64,000 nucleotides of DNA from Brasenia schreberi (GCA_036023115.1 JAYKKT010000080.1:7949501-8013500), one strand, 5' to 3'. Shown: positions 21,240-34,072, counted from the stretch's first letter. Program-made: numbers and translations. Notes: a model not told the origin generated them from the letters alone.

Positions 21240-21780
21240 TCTTTACACTGTGAGAGAAGCAATTCACACGATGCGTATCGACCAAAAGCAAGACAAAATC
21301 AAGAAAGCTCGACTTCTCGACGGACTTCGACGACGGTGCTGCTCCAAAAACAAAACAGACTCCCAAAAACAAGTTTTTTCAACGAGAAGAGGATTCTGAA
21401 ACGAGTTCTTGAGCAATCACAAATTTTACACCAAAAGCACAACGGTTTGACTACTAGTAGAAAAAACTATGGCGGCTACCAAGAGAGAGAGAGACGGAGA
21501 GTGTTTTGCTCAAAGAAACGCAATCACTTTGCAGCTAAAAGAAGGGGTTGAGAATGAACCAGTTTGATGTGAAAAGATTGAAGAGGAGGCGGTCTTCCTA
21601 CTTCCTTGTTGAGACCATTTTGCAGAGAAAGCAGACAAGAAGCGAACTTCGCATCGGGGAATGAAGGAGATTGCAGAGAAAGCAGACAAGAAGCGAACTT
21701 CGCATCGGGGAATGAAGGAGATTGGCAAGACGAGAGAGAGAGAGAGAGACTGTGTTAAGGGTTTAAGACCTTTTAGAGGA
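21240..21780 (-). promoter_or_regulatory. Upstream region of PRMT1
   Basis: This is the 5' flank and probable 5' UTR of PRMT1. It contains a perfect 51-bp tandem duplication at 21620-21721 and (GA)n at 21731-21750. No convincing TATA box was pinned down. Confidence 0.45.
21620..21721. repeat. Perfect 51-bp tandem duplication
   Basis: Two identical head-to-tail 51-base units (21620-21670, 21671-21721), each containing GCAGACAAGAAGCGAAC and GCATCGGGGAATGAAGG, about 400 bases upstream of the PRMT1 start codon. Confidence 0.95.
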
Positions 21781-22967
21781 GGGTCTCCTCAGGTGTTACC
21801 CTGGTCGCGTTTTTCCTTCTAGGGCTTCCCGTCGGACCAAGGGCAGATAAAGTTTTAGTTCGAACATATTCACGAACAGTCCGCTATCTTTTCATGAGCC
21901 AACCGGAATGGACGGAAATCTTCTTAAGCAACATTTTGTTGGGCTTGAGCATATTCAGATACGATTTTTTTTCTTTTTTTACATTTGCTCAATTCATCGT
22001 GAGTGCGTTTGTTCTCTAAATAAACCGTTTCTTATCATCTGTCGTGAAAAATATGCGATTCAATTGCGTTCTCTACATGATACTCTTCAAATAGTGATGA
22101 GTCATGAGAGCATTTTCAAATAGTGATGAGCGTATTTTCATAGTGAACACAAAGGTCTCTTTCTAACCACCAATTTTGAATTATTCATCCATAAAAACCT
22201 GATTTTTCTTATAACTCTTATCATGTTTCTCAGCTAAATCGATGAAGTGCTTGTGACTTATCAGTAACGTGAGTTTGTGAAGATTGAAGATGATGAAAAA
22301 TAGATCGAAAGTGATTGAAAATTGGGTGAACGAATAAATTGGAAGTCAATGACAATAGAAAAACAACAATGAGAGGATGGAAGCCGTCAACAACTCGTTG
22401 AGGGTTGAGCACGAGGAACGAAACCAATAGTGAAAGAGAGACACTAGTAGTGTTGTAGATATAGTGGTAATTAAAAAAGAGGGGAGAGAGAGAGAGAGAG
22501 AGAACGTGTTATTTAGAAATAAAAGAACATGATAGGGATAGGTTTAGCACCCAAAGTTGGGTCTAGGTCCACTTTCAACCACCCCAAACATATAATATCC
22601 ACGATGATAAACATACCAGAAAACTAGCCACCCTAATATGAAGTAGTCATGAAACTAACAACACAAAGCTTTTTAGGTTTGTAGAGCTTGTTTATCTCCT
22701 AAATCTAAAGGCTCCGTAAAGTTTTCTGGTTTTAGGTTAGTTTTTTCTTTATCTAGATAGAACTTCATTCAACAAGAAAAGATAAAATGCTATGTAGATC
22801 CACACCTACAAGCAGAGAAAGGCGACTCAATAAATACATAAAATTTTATATTATAAAATATCTATAGAGAAGAAAGGAAAATCACCTGCATAAAAGTAAT
22901 TGCCAGGCCACCGGCATGGCCTCTTGTTTGAGACAATGCATATGGCTATAGTATGATTCACTCCATT

Positions 22968-23480
22968 CTACGGTGTATAACATACGAACGAGTCGCCCAA
23001 TGGCTCAAGTAAGAAAGTTATCTCGTAGGTAAAAATGCTCTGTCCTACTCTCTGTTTCACTCTATCAAGAATGAGAGAAATATATAGAGAGAGGGTGGAG
23101 AGAAAAGGGGGGAAGAGATTACAGGAGCCGGAGCCGGAGCCGATTAGTAGAAAACGACTCGCCACTACCTTTCTCTTTTGTGTCAACAAATACACTCCTA
23201 TGATCGCTTCCCTCTTAGAGAGGGAGAGTCATTCTATGGTGTCTTAACATACAAACAACTTACCCAATGGCTTAAGTAAAAGAAATATTTCTTATGTAAA
23301 AATGTTCCACCCTATGCTCTCTACTCTCTTCTTCACTCTACCGAAAACAAGAGAAATAAAGAGAGTGAGGAAGAAGAAAAAAGAAAAAGATGGCAGGAGC
23401 CGATCAATACAAAGTGACTCACTACTGCCTTTCTCTGTGGTGTCAGAAAGTACACTCTCTGATCGGTATACAAAGAAAAA
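22968..23480. repeat. Imperfect tandem duplication, about 264-bp unit
   Basis: Unit 1 (from about 22968, CTACGGTGTATAACATACG) and unit 2 (from about 23232, CTATGGTGTCTTAACATAC) stay colinear through CCAATGGCT(C/T)AAGTAA, GAGAAAT(A) and the GGAGCCG...GACTC segments, with substitutions and indels throughout. Confidence 0.8.
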
Positions 23481-25063
23481 AAGATCAAGAAGAAGGCCGA
23501 AAGCCCATTCCTCTCTCTCTCTCTCCGGTTATTACTTGATCCAATGCTTTCTTAATGGGCAATTTGTTGTATACATTACCATTTCAATCTTTGCAGGCCT
23601 ACTTGTGAATATGAAATGCCTTTGGCACGTTCAAACCCTAAGAAAGATCCAGAACTCACTGGAGAAAAGGGCTCAACAACACTTGGACATGGAAATAACT
23701 TTCATGAAACCACAAATTGAATCTCCCTGTAAATCATGTGAGCTCGATTCTAAGATGGCTCCTGGACTTGTTAGCATCTGGATCTCCAGTAGCCCTGTGA
23801 TTCATCAGAACATGTTCTCTTTCAACACATAATTTGGTCATGTACAGCTTTTGACGCCCTCGAGATGAAGAGGATCCATGACAAAACATGCATAAGTTTC
23901 ACTTTTGCAACTCCGGCACTGCCCCTCGCTTGACTAAGCTAGAATGAGAACAAAGATACGGGGAGATGGATTCCATAATCCAAAGTTTCTTTGGATTTGG
24001 TAAAAACTCTAGCATTCACGTTCTAATTAATATATAAAGGTACAGATTCATGATCGTAGTGAAACATTATCTCCTGGCTTCAATTTCAGGATCATAGTGA
24101 AACAAATTAAACATTATCTGAATATGAGGCATTTTCGAAAGCATACCTGAAAGGTTTGCAATAGTTCAGAAAAAATTAAATGGCTCAGCTCACATCCAGA
24201 GAATTGAGAAGAAAACCTAACTTCTGAATAATGTCAACATACCTGAAGTTATGCTATGTTTTTATCAGTTTAATATTTGACAGATGGTCATTGGCCATAC
24301 GATACTAAATTAATTTTGAGAGAGAGTGCTTTGCACAGTTGTACTGGGCCCTTGAGTATCGTCGTTGCATGACACTACTCCTTGGACCTGACAGGCCCCT
24401 GACATATATTTATTGCCGACCACATTTATGAGAAAAATGCTTAGTTTTTTTTCTTGTTACTAAAAAGAATCACCAATCTTTCCCAGTTAAGACTAACTTA
24501 TGTTTACCTAGTTAAACTAACTTATATTTGGTTAATAAGTTTACATACTTACATTAAAAAATGCTTATCCATGTCATAGTATTTGATAAATTCGTAGAGT
24601 TGCTACCAGCCACTTTTCCATGTTGCAATGAGTGTTGCTATAGAACAATGATTTTGTTGGTACATTATTGCTATGGAGCATTACAAAAGAGTAAAATGTT
24701 GCTTTTCGTGCATTTAATAGAGGCCTCACTAAAAGTTCCATGACCTTCTCGGCTGACCTAAAAAAATTACGTATTTTTTCAAATTATATAAAGTTAAGTG
24801 CAATTTAAAATTCAATGCTGGATTTTTTTTTCTTAATATACACCTTCATTCGGTGTCATCACTTTCATGAACATTATTATATCATTTGGCATCAAAATGC
24901 CGAATCATAAGATTCTTAAGTAATCGTTAAGCTAAACATGTATAATACTACAGCAAAGCACTTCTAGAATACAGTATATGGTGATTTTAAAGCATTACCA
25001 CAAATAGGCATATATTCTTGTCGTGCATGGATCAAGCTAGCACTTGTTAGTTCTTGTTGTAGG

Positions 25064-25268
25064 CGTAAGTTCATCATTATTTAGCTTTTCTCAGATCGAT
25101 CATCGGGAACATGCCTCCCCTGCTTCGACATAAGGAAGCTCGCTTTCCTTTTCATAACATGCTTCGTAAGTTCATCATTATTTAGCTTTTCTCAGATCGA
25201 TCATCATCGGAAACATGCATCCCCTGCTTCAACATAAGGAAGCTCACTTTCCTTTTCATAACATGCTT
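25064..25268. repeat. Tandem duplication, about 101-bp unit
   Basis: Both units start CGTAAGTTCATCATTATT (25064 and 25165) and run through CAGATCGATCATC, CCCCTGCTTC and TTTTCATAACATGCTTC with few differences plus a 3-bp ATC expansion. Confidence 0.92.
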
Positions 25269-26176
25269 CCCTTCTTTCCCATAGAGCCATGGCTCTCCCG
25301 TCTGGAAGGGTCCCATCAACAGAATCTTCAAGTTGGAGGCCCCGAGTAAAACACCTGGGGAGTGTGCTGCCAATAGAACTTGAAACGTTTCTCTTCTAAT
25401 CCTTGCATCAGCCGTTTTTACTTGTTTCAACTTCACATAATGCACTTCATATACATTTTACAAAATCCAACTCACACACACCGAGAATTCACATGTTTGA
25501 AGCAAAATTAATAAATTGATTCTTTGAGTTCTTTCTTTTTTCAGGTAACAACACAACAATGAAATACATAAAAGTTCATACACGACTCTCAGACACAATT
25601 AAGGTCGGGCATATATTCCATTATCTGAGGATTAAGAGAAAGAACGAATCCAGATTCTCTCACTGTCATGGCAGCAGCTCTTGACTAAAAGCATATAACC
25701 TAAGATTGATATGATACAGCAAACAGGAAGAATATTCTGTTCACTGAATGCAAGGAATGATATCAAAAGGATCAGCAGAGAAGATTCACAAGAATGGTTC
25801 TTCAAAATAATAACTCATATGTGTCCCAAAGCGTTATTCCACCAAAAGGGTTCCACAGCCACCCATAGTAGTAGTCAGATTCCCCTCTGGACTACACAAT
25901 TTTGAGTAGCAAGTGACACTCCGCCGGCACTGTGGTAGAGTCAGGACGTCAACCTTTTCTTCAAAGAATCCGAATTGTGAAGCTCGCTCTGGAACTGAAA
26001 AAAAGACGTATTTTACTTCCTCATGGATCCTCACAGGATCTCGTGGGCCTGATTTCTGAAATGCAACAATTTAGAGTATGATCGTCCGAGGCACACGAGA
26101 CCCACGTTCCAATTCATCACCTCCACTTTAGCACCATGAAAAACTTATCAGTCAACATCCATGAGTTGAGAACATA

Positions 26177-29100
26177 TTATGCATAATACATGTAGAGACT
26201 GTTTGCAGCTGCACATGCGATCGAGTTCTCGGTGGGGTGCCATGCCATGTGGAGCAACTTCGTTGTAAAGTCAAGGGCACCCCCATTTGCATCAACACCT
26301 TGATTCTCAGCTCCTGTTAGCGATCCATGTAGGTTATTCTTAAAAAAAAAAAGACAATCAACAATTCCTACACAGCAGTGTCAAAAAACAATTACCTCTT
26401 CTAACAACTCGGGTAAGGCTGCTCAGAGATCTAGGCCTAGAGGAGGTTACCGCTTGTTTCCTACAAGAAACCAATCACGTAGAAGCGAACATCAAACTAC
26501 AGTTGACAATGAACCAATACTCCGTTTGTGTGTCTGCACGCACATGCGCATGACTGTTGTGCACAAGCACATCAGAAACATGTGCATGCCTGTTGTGCAC
26601 AAGCACACCTCGGCAGCCCCTAAAATAACCTATATGACTTACAAATTTCCACAAGGTTCAGTAAGCATTAGATCAATTTACCATTAGATACACCATTATA
26701 AATGCTTTCCGAAATCAAACCTAACCACATCCATATAAAATCATCACAAGACGTGTATCTGAATTGCAATCAAACCTAACAATCAGCTGTACGGCAAAAA
26801 AGAATGCATCGTTCCTCAATGAAAACAAACAAACCTAACAGCTAAGTACTAGAAACTAGGAGCAGCGACCCATAGGGACAAGAACTCTGCCAGCAGTCAA
26901 ATTGACACCAAGGATGCTTTAAGGCATCACAAATGAAACTCCAGCTTCTTTATCTAAATAGCTACTTGGGACAAAGCCACAAGTAAATTTATAAACAGAC
27001 ATATATTCAGAGCTGTAGACCAGACTAATACCATCAATACCTACTGGCGGAGCTGTTACAAACCAACCATCCCAACCTCTAGCAATAATCACTAAAGTTG
27101 CTTATGTGCCAATCAGTTCACTCTCATATCTATGTTTTTTAATATTTGGCAGACAAAATAGCTGTCAAATTTTCCTACTTCACCAATTCAATTGGTAACA
27201 GACCATCCAGTCAACAAAAGAACCAACTATCCGAAAGCATTATGGCAATTGATACATGGTGCTTTATAAAAGGACAATAAAATGAATGTTGTTTTCTTGT
27301 TCAGCAAGTATAGCCAAAGGAGAGATTATTGCTAGAGGTTGGGATGGTTAAACTGATTGGGATGGCAGTTGATACCTCATAGGATTTTTACTTGCTTCCA
27401 AAGTTGTTGCCTCACTGCTCCCAGCAGCACAGCCAAACACGCGAAACAGATTGCTGTAATCACAGAAACAATCTTTAGCAGCATATCCAGAAAAAGTGAT
27501 GTTTGGAGCTTAAATGAGAAGATTTAGTACTAATTAAATAATTGCAAACCTGTAAGAGCCTGTAGCCACACGAAGACCATCTCCACTCAAACAACACTCA
27601 AATTTATCAAAAATTGAATCATTTTCATATAAATCACAGAGCTGCACAAAACAATCATTTTCAGCTCATGAGAAACTTGGAAGGAGAAATTGGTTCCGAA
27701 TGAAAACTGAGCAGAATTACCTTAGGCCTAAGATACTCGTGAACCTGGAAAGTAGAGACTGGACCAGAATCCATGTTAATATCCCAAAGCTGTTATTAGC
27801 AAAAGCGTAAGCGTGAACTCGACATGGATTAACTGTCAAACCACATAGTCTGACTATCAATTACAAACTAAATATTGACATAGACGAACTAGAACATGTT
27901 GTGTATACAGGTTCTGGCATCCAGATAAAAGCAAAAGATACGAATGAATCCAAACAAGCATCCATCCCACATACAACAATTTCAAACAGCATTCGACCAA
28001 CCTATTAAGAATATGCATAGTTAGTGTTCTCATTGTTAGTTTTATAATTTCTGATGTTTTTAAGTATTATTGTAATTGCCCGAAATACTAAGGGCATTTT
28101 GGTAATTTTCTGCACTAAGGGCATTTTGGTTATTTTCTGTTTTACAGCTCCTTGTATAAGGGCTGATAGGTTGTATTAGGGTTAAAGAGGTTTTGAGTAA
28201 GAAAGAGAGAGAAAGAGGGGGGGCGGAGTCCGCCCCTACCTTCGATCTCTCATGTTTCCTCTTCAATATTAGTGATATTTTTTGTTTAATCTTCCGCTAT
28301 GTTACTCCCGAATTACAATATGGTATCAGAGCTATACGATCAATGGGAGCAACGGGTATTGACTGCGGATGTGCAGGAAGGTGTTGAGTAGTTTGTGTTG
28401 GGTTTGTGAAGGCATCTGAACAGGAGCCAAGTCTATGTTTGATATGGTACAGAAAATCAGAGTTCCAGCTGAGGAAGATGCGAGAATGACATCAACTTTG
28501 ATGGTTATAATGAGGATGAGCAAAAGAAAGGTGTTGTTATCATTCCAGTGTCTGTGTGAAGAAGAGAAAGAGACTTGAAGAATGGAATCTGGCAAAGAAG
28601 CAAGAGGTTGAGGCCAAGAGAAATAAGAATGCTGAAAATCGGAAACTAAAGGGAGAGTTCAACTCGGGCAAATCTACATTCATCAATGCTCTTCTTGGAG
28701 AAAGATACTTAAGGGAAGGAGTTGTCCCTACAACTAATGATATTACATTATTGCGATATTCCAGTTCTGGTGCTAATGGGCAACAGCGAGATGAAAGACA
28801 TCCAGATGGACAATTCATACGCTATCTACCAGCACCTATTCTTAAAGAGATGAATCTTGTTGATACGCCTGGAACTAATGTCATCCTGCAAAGGCAACAA
28901 CGTCTTACAGAAGAGTTTGTGCCACGTTCAGATATGCTGTTTTTTGTTATTTCTGCTGACAGGCCATTGACTGAAAGTGAGGTGGTTTTTCTTTGCTATG
29001 TCAAGCAGTGGAAGAAAAGAGTTGTATTCATTCTAAATAAATCTGATATCTATAAGAATCAACACGAGCTTGAGGAGGCCATAATGTTTATCAAAGTGTG

Positions 29101-32100
29101 CTCAGAAACTGTTGAACACTGAGGACGTAATACTATATCCTGTTTCTGCACGTTCTGCAGTTGAAGCGAAAACTTCAGCTTCTGCTGATGATGGGAAAGT
29201 TAACCAGTTTCTCTTATCATGTGATCCTCGTTGGAGAAATAGCAGGTTTGATGAACTTGAAAAGTTCTTGTGGAGCTTTCTAGATGGGTCCAGTGATACT
29301 GGTTTGGAAAGAATACAACTTAAGCTTGAAACACCAGTTCAGATTGCTAGCACGCTGCTTGCTGCATGTGAAGCAAAAATACTAGAAGAGCGTCGAACAA
29401 CCAATCAGGATTTTATACTTGCAAAGGAATTGGTTGACAGTGTGAACAAGTATGCAATGAAGATGGAAACTGAGAACGTATTATGGAAAAAGCAGACATC
29501 GTCACTGGTTGATTCAACAAAGGCCCGTGTTTTGAAACTTGTTGAATCTACACTTCGGTTGTCAAATATTGATATGATGCCTACATATGTTTTCAAGGGA
29601 AGGGAAAATGGTTCTTTGAACGTGATATCCATTGCTCAAAAAAGAAATAATTGATATTGCACTTTGTGATGCAAAGGGCAGAGAATTCAATGCTGTGAAC
29701 AGGCTATGGTGGCTGTATTCACTGTACTATTTGTATTCCCAAGAAAAGAAGAGAGTCTGCTAGGCAATCAAGAAGAAGGAAACAAGCATAATGATGGTTG
29801 CATTTATTGCATATGGTGGCTGGATTTATTGAACTTTGCTGAGTTTAAATTTGTTAGTGTGAAGTTATGCTGAACTTATTTATTGATATGCTGCGTTGGT
29901 TGTATCGTTATGCTGAACTTATTGCTATGGTGGCTGCAATATTACGTTGGAGCAGTATGAGAAAGTAGAGCAGTTATTGCACATTGAGCAGTTGTCCGAA
30001 CCGAAAGCATGATTGAACTCCTGGAAAATGGAAAAAAAGGGAGGTCGCCACCCTGAGGTCAATTGCCTTGCCAGATGCAAGAAATGTTTCTGTGAAAGCT
30101 GAAAGTAGTGGATTGTTTAGCTTTTCAGCATTAGGTGCTCATGATGAACCCTTTAATTTCACTTTGGAGCTTTATGGAGCAATAATCCCTGAGAGTAACA
30201 AAATAATTGTTGGACTACGAAATTAAAGGATGGTGGAAAAGATTAACAAAATTGACCGAGAAACCGCTCCAGCTACCAAGGCACAAGTGGTAGGGTGGCC
30301 ACCAGTGAGATCATTCAGGATGAACAATCTTAACACATCAAGCATGTCAAAGAAGAAAGAGGCAGATGCATCTGGGATTTATGTAAAGGTGAGCATGGAC
30401 GTAGCTCCCTACTTGAGGAAGATTGATCTCAAGACATACCGTGACTACCAAGATCTTCTCAAGGCCTTTGAGAATATGTTTAGCTGCTTTTCAATGGGTG
30501 AGTTTGGCAAGAAGGATACATCTGAATATGTACCAACCTACGAAGATAAAAATGGAGACTGGATGTTGGTTGGAGATGTCCCTTGGGAAATTTTCTTTTC
30601 TTCATGCAAGAGGCTGAGGATAATGAAAGGATCAGAAGCCGGACTGAGTGCAGGAGGCCTCTCTTCTTGAATTAAGTAAACATGGTTGATGCGAGACCAA
30701 AGCAATCTTTGACGTTGCAATGATATGAATAATGAACTTGAAATCGAGAAGTAGGTCCCACTGAATGGATAAGGAAGAGAAGTTTACCTGCACATGAAGT
30801 GTTTGATGAAATGCTTAAAAAGAAATTATTAACATCAAGTGTTTGAGGAAATGTTTAAGAGAGCTCGAAAATTCAGGAAAAGAGTAAAGAAGATTGTATG
30901 TGTTGCAGAAGAGTAAGATTTGACGGATTGTCATACTGATGAGTTAAGAAAGAAAGAAATGTAGCCATGTGTGAGCACCGATGTAGAGTTGTGGGCAGGT
31001 TGGATGGAATATTTCCAATCTATTGATTCTTGTGAGTCATGAGGACTGCTAAAATGTGTGTTGCAGTCAAAGATGCTGCTTAAGTTGATTCGCCAGGAAG
31101 GCTGAATTGATGTTGTTACAGCCAGGAAGGCTGAGTTAATGTTGTAATGTTGTTGCAGCCAGAAAGGCTAAATTGATGTTGTTACAGCCAGGAAGACTGA
31201 ATTGATGTTGTTACAGCTAGGAAGGTTGAATTGATGTTGTTTCAGCCACGAAGGTTGAGTTGATGTTGTTACAGTCAGGAAGGCTGAATTGATATTGTTT
31301 CAGCTAAGAAGGTTGAGTTGATGTTGTTACAGCCAGGAAGGCTGAGTTTATGTTGTTACAGTCAGGAAGGTTGAATTTATGTTGTTTCAGTAAGGAAGGC
31401 TGAGTTGATGTTGTTACAGCCAGGAAGGTTGAGTTTAGTTGAGTTGATCAGTCAGGATGGCTGAGTTGATTGTTGCAACCAAAGAACCTGTTGAAGATTA
31501 GACCTGTGATGAAGACAGATGAAGAATGTTGCATACGGATGAAAATTTTTGACATGTTTGGAGTTCGACGTATGTCACTCCCAACTTGAGGGGGGTGTTA
31601 AGAATATGCATAGTTAGTGTTCTTAGTGTTAGTTTTATAATTTATGATGTTTTTAGGTATTATTGTAATTGCCCAAAATACTAAGGGCATTTTGGTAATT
31701 GTCTATTTTACAACTCCTTGTATAAGGGCTAGTAGGTTGTATTAGGGTTAAAGAGGTTTTAAGTAAGAAAGAGAGAGAAAGAGCCTCCATGGGAGGTCCG
31801 CCCCTACCTTCGATCTCTCATGTTTCCTCTTCAATATTATTGATATTTTTTGTTTAATCTTCCGCTATACTACTCCCGAATTACATCACAACCAACCCAA
31901 CCTTGTATTCTAGACTAAAAGTATGAAAAGAGAGGAGGGGGGGGGGGGGGGGGGGGCAGAAAGGGATGAAATGGGGGAGGTAATAATTGCAAACCTTAAT
32001 AGATTAAATTACAACCACAGTGCGCTGAATTCACTAAAATAATTCCGATGAGTCATGGTTTGCATGTTTTTTTCTTGAGGCCCCTATTTTATCGCTTTCT

Positions 32101-33076
32101 ATATTTTCCTTTTTCTGCCACAAAAGGAATAGTTGCTCAACTCATTCAGTACCAAGGAAATAGCAACAATACAAAGAAGAAAAGAAAAGAAGGATGAAAA
32201 AAGCTCTCAGTATCAGCCTCCTCCTCCTTCCAGGATAAACAGAATTTCTGATGCAGTACAAGATTGTATTAACAGCACATTCAAAAGAACATCCTCATAG
32301 TATCCACAACTAAATTCATAACATGAAAAAGCATTCCCGAAGTATGAAAGGGTAAACAGAAACAACTAAGCAAAAAATTTCAACTGCAATGTGTTAGCTG
32401 AGATACTTTGAAGCAATGTTGCAAGTATCAATATGCAAGGCGTATCATTTTCCTATCGATATGACACCATCAATACATATAGATGTGCATTGGTATGTTT
32501 TGAAATGAAAAAAAATCTAAAAATAAAAGAAGTATGAAGCACCTACAGTCCGCCCCCATATCCTATGATACACCCGATATGGAGCCATTTGCAGTATGAG
32601 GCTGTATAATATTGATTTTTCCATCATTACGATATGCGTCAATATGAATCATACAATAAGTTACAACACTGCTTTGAAGAATACTTTGAACAGACACCGG
32701 GGCAACTTGAACAATGATGCCTACAATACAAAATTTTAACTGAACGCAGGTGTCATGAACAACAAATGGAATCAGAACGGCTTTGTTTCATATACATGAA
32801 AACCAGAAACAGAATGGGAAAAGAAAAAAAGAATGAACAGCCAAGTACCTTCAGAGTCATGTAATCACGATTAAGAATATATCTTCCATCCTTGGAAAAT
32901 TTGATGTCTGATATGGAAGCAATAATTTCGGTGAAAAAGGACCTTGAAGTAGCAGCCTCATGCACCTCAAATCTGAGAATACAGATGAAAATCCTTCATC
33001 AAATTATTCACATAGAGGAAGCAACAAATTTGTAATAAAAAATACACGAATTGTACTTAAGCTTGTGTGCGTGTGA

Positions 33077-33113
<37 letters not shown>

Positions 33114-33359
33114 CCATCAGAAAACAGAAGCCCCAGTGTTTACAAGCCAGCATGATTTGATGGGTTTTTACTCTCCAAGGATTTGACTTTTCACTAATTC
33201 AAACCATAAAGAGTGTCTTTTATAGTTGAAGTTAAAAACATATACATATTGGCTATTCAGTTGTTCCCTTTTATAATGCTAAAAATTTAATGTTGTTTTC
33301 ATTCACCACAACCCAAGCCACTGACGTGCAGACACACATACACATACATACGTGATACA

Positions 33360-33399
<40 letters not shown>

Positions 33400-34072
33400 G
33401 GAGAGAGAGAGAGGAGCACGTTAAACTGGTCCAGCTTTTGGACAGACTGCAAATCCTCCCAAAAGCGCAAATCTTGTGCACTTGGACAGTCAAATTCAGC
33501 CTACTGAAAACAGCTATTTTTACTGTTCTTTTATGTGAGAAGAAAAATATTCCTGTTTTTTCACATCAGAAATAAATTCCTGCTTCCCAAAATCATCTGC
33601 CTGTTATTGTATGAATTGAGGTAATGAGGACAATGTCATGTGACATCTCTGTGTGTGTGTCTGCATGCGTGTGTGTGTATATTATATATGATGTAGCAAT
33701 GAACTAACATGCTTTGTAGCCAGGGACTTGACTGCCTCTAGAGAGTGAATCAGACTCAGACCAACAGCAGAAATATGGAGAATTTTGACCAGCCTTGAGA
33801 GAGAGAGAGAGCACAAAACATGGCACCATCAACAGGTGGGTTGGGTGTCATGGCACGGAACATTTAACAAGGTGTGCGAGTGATTTTCTGTCCATAGAAT
33901 GACATGCAGATGATTATGAAAATAGAAACGTTTTTTTCCCATGAAAATGATGGATTAATAATTTCGAGAAACAATATACTTAACTATTTGAATAGCACCA
34001 ATTTGACAGACCTATTACACGAGATGTGTTTTTAAGAGAACTTGCACATTGGTCCAGATGGTGGAGTTTAAC

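Larger units (their letters stand above)
21781..26176. other. Intergenic region between PRMT1 and the B55 gene
   Basis: No convincing gene. It contains a GA run near 22483-22502, an imperfect tandem duplication at 22968-23480 and another at 25064-25268. The 176-codon frame at 23302-23832 overlaps the duplication and shows no domain. The B55 3' UTR probably occupies the last few hundred bases. Confidence 0.55.
28003..31885 (+). mobile_element. Non-autonomous LTR retrotransposon carrying captured host-gene fragments
   Basis: Two direct LTRs (28003-28317 and 31596-31885) enclose 3.3 kb. A primer-binding site (TGGTATCAGAGCT, complementary to initiator tRNA-Met) begins at 28321, three bases after the 5' LTR. 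A polypurine tract (CTTGAGGGGGG) abuts the 3' LTR. No gag, protease, integrase, RT or RNase H is present. Instead the interior has intron-free pieces of an FZL-like GTPase, an unidentified protein and an Aux/IAA protein, then a minisatellite. The 5' LTR begins TATTAAG where the 3' LTR begins TGTTAAG. A 5-bp target duplication is not clean, though both flanks contain ACCAACC close to the LTR ends. Confidence 0.92.
27990..31899. other. Transposon-occupied part of B55 intron 9
   Basis: Intron 9 runs from 27790 to 32848. Nearly all of its first 4 kb is one LTR retrotransposon in the opposite orientation to the host gene. The remaining 31.9-32.8 kb has a 20-bp G run at 31937-31956 and a decayed GTATC-rich stretch. 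Confidence 0.8.

Noticed and set aside
23302..23832. 176-codon plus-strand frame as a gene
   Set aside because: It overlaps the 264-bp tandem duplication, is low in complexity (Lys/Arg/Ser runs) and shows no domain. It looks like a chance frame.
25182..25445. 87-codon reverse frame as a protein gene
   Set aside because: Part of it lies in the 101-bp duplicated unit. No recognisable motif, and it lies in the probable 3' region of the B55 gene.
28003..28320. 5-bp target duplication of the gene-capturing element
   Set aside because: ACCAACC occurs near both ends, but several bases separate it from the right LTR end, so a true duplication is not demonstrated.
31080..31475. CRISPR array
   Set aside because: Units are head-to-tail without unique spacers and lie in a plant retrotransposon. 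It is a minisatellite.
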